A DNA stretch of 5,396 nt from Desulfovibrio sp. Its GTDB lineage: Bacteria > Desulfobacterota > Desulfovibrionia > Desulfovibrionales > Desulfovibrionaceae. The stretch is from contig JALHHV010000011.1 in the NCBI GenBank assembly GCA_022837365.1, positions 1 through 5,396 of the forward strand, read 5' to 3'. A program made the position numbers and the translations under genes. Of the stretch, positions 5,330-5,396 are shown in pieces. The notes under the pieces are model-generated. The model was not told the origin of the DNA. It worked only from the letters and a program-made list of their open reading frames with translations, and did no database searches. How positions within the stretch are numbered: position 1 is the first letter of the stretch; the number at the start of each line of letters is the position of its first letter.

Positions 5330-5396
5330 GTCCTCTCCTTCAACGAGTTGGGGTAAAAGCGTGATGAACGGGACAGGGTATTCCTTGTAGAAGACA
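5330..5396 (-). other. Upstream region of the beta-helix gene, open in the same frame
   Basis: These 67 bases hold the ribosome site AAGGAG (5335-5340) for the ATG at 5329. The same frame is free of stops for 22 codons to the window edge and would read VFYKEYPVPFITLLPQLV, then EGED, before the methionine. This may be chance, a longer N-terminus, or the real upstream sequence; the other two - strand frames contain stops near the ATG. No convincing promoter is seen in this short stretch. Confidence 0.4.

Noticed and set aside
3878..5356. 492-codon open frame on the + strand opposite the beta-helix gene
   Set aside because: Composition is dominated by Ala/Val/Gly/Asp/His with no recognisable pattern; the - strand shows regular beta-helix repeats and a good ribosome site.

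Overview
The window (5,396 bp, GC-rich) looks like chromosomal DNA from a delta-proteobacterial sulfate- or sulfite-reducer-like anaerobe, most likely the Desulfovibrio/Bilophila group. This rests on recalled similarity of the Ogt and permease proteins and on base composition; no search could be run, so the assignment is tentative. There is no sign of phage, IS element, CRISPR array or structural RNA gene.

Left part (1-884, + strand): the C-terminal end of an AlkA-type 3-methyladenine DNA glycosylase (stop at 207-209) is followed 25 nt later by ogt, an O6-alkylguanine-DNA alkyltransferase. Together they form a small DNA-alkylation-repair operon: one protein excises N-alkylated purines, the other directly reverses O6-alkylguanine. 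A hairpin at 852-884 lies between the converging transcription units and can serve as terminator in both directions.

Middle part (937-3627, - strand): three membrane-transport genes point leftward. In transcription order they are two half-size DMT_YdcZ (DUF606) proteins of 147 and 152 aa, 30 nt apart, and a 551-aa NCS1-type purine/cytosine permease-like transporter. The two small proteins share sequence motifs but have opposite positive-charge bias in their loops, as expected for an antiparallel heterodimer. The permease carries an unusual C-terminal four-cysteine, zinc-ribbon-like tail. A long imperfect inverted repeat without a U-tract sits between the DMT pair and the permease, so the three genes may be co-transcribed but differentially expressed. 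The substrate cannot be read from sequence.

Right part (3715-5396, - strand): a 523-aa right-handed parallel beta-helix protein with no signal peptide, about 26 cysteines and a repeated Asn-Cys ladder is followed by a perfect 36-bp palindrome just after its stop codon. Its reading frame stays open to the window edge upstream of the chosen start. Its biochemical role is unknown and it is the least explained gene here.

The most interesting leads are the oppositely oriented DUF606 pair linked to a zinc-tailed NCS1 permease, and the cysteine-rich, apparently cytoplasmic beta-helix protein with a His-rich loop. I did not find convincing evidence for a wholly new multi-gene system.
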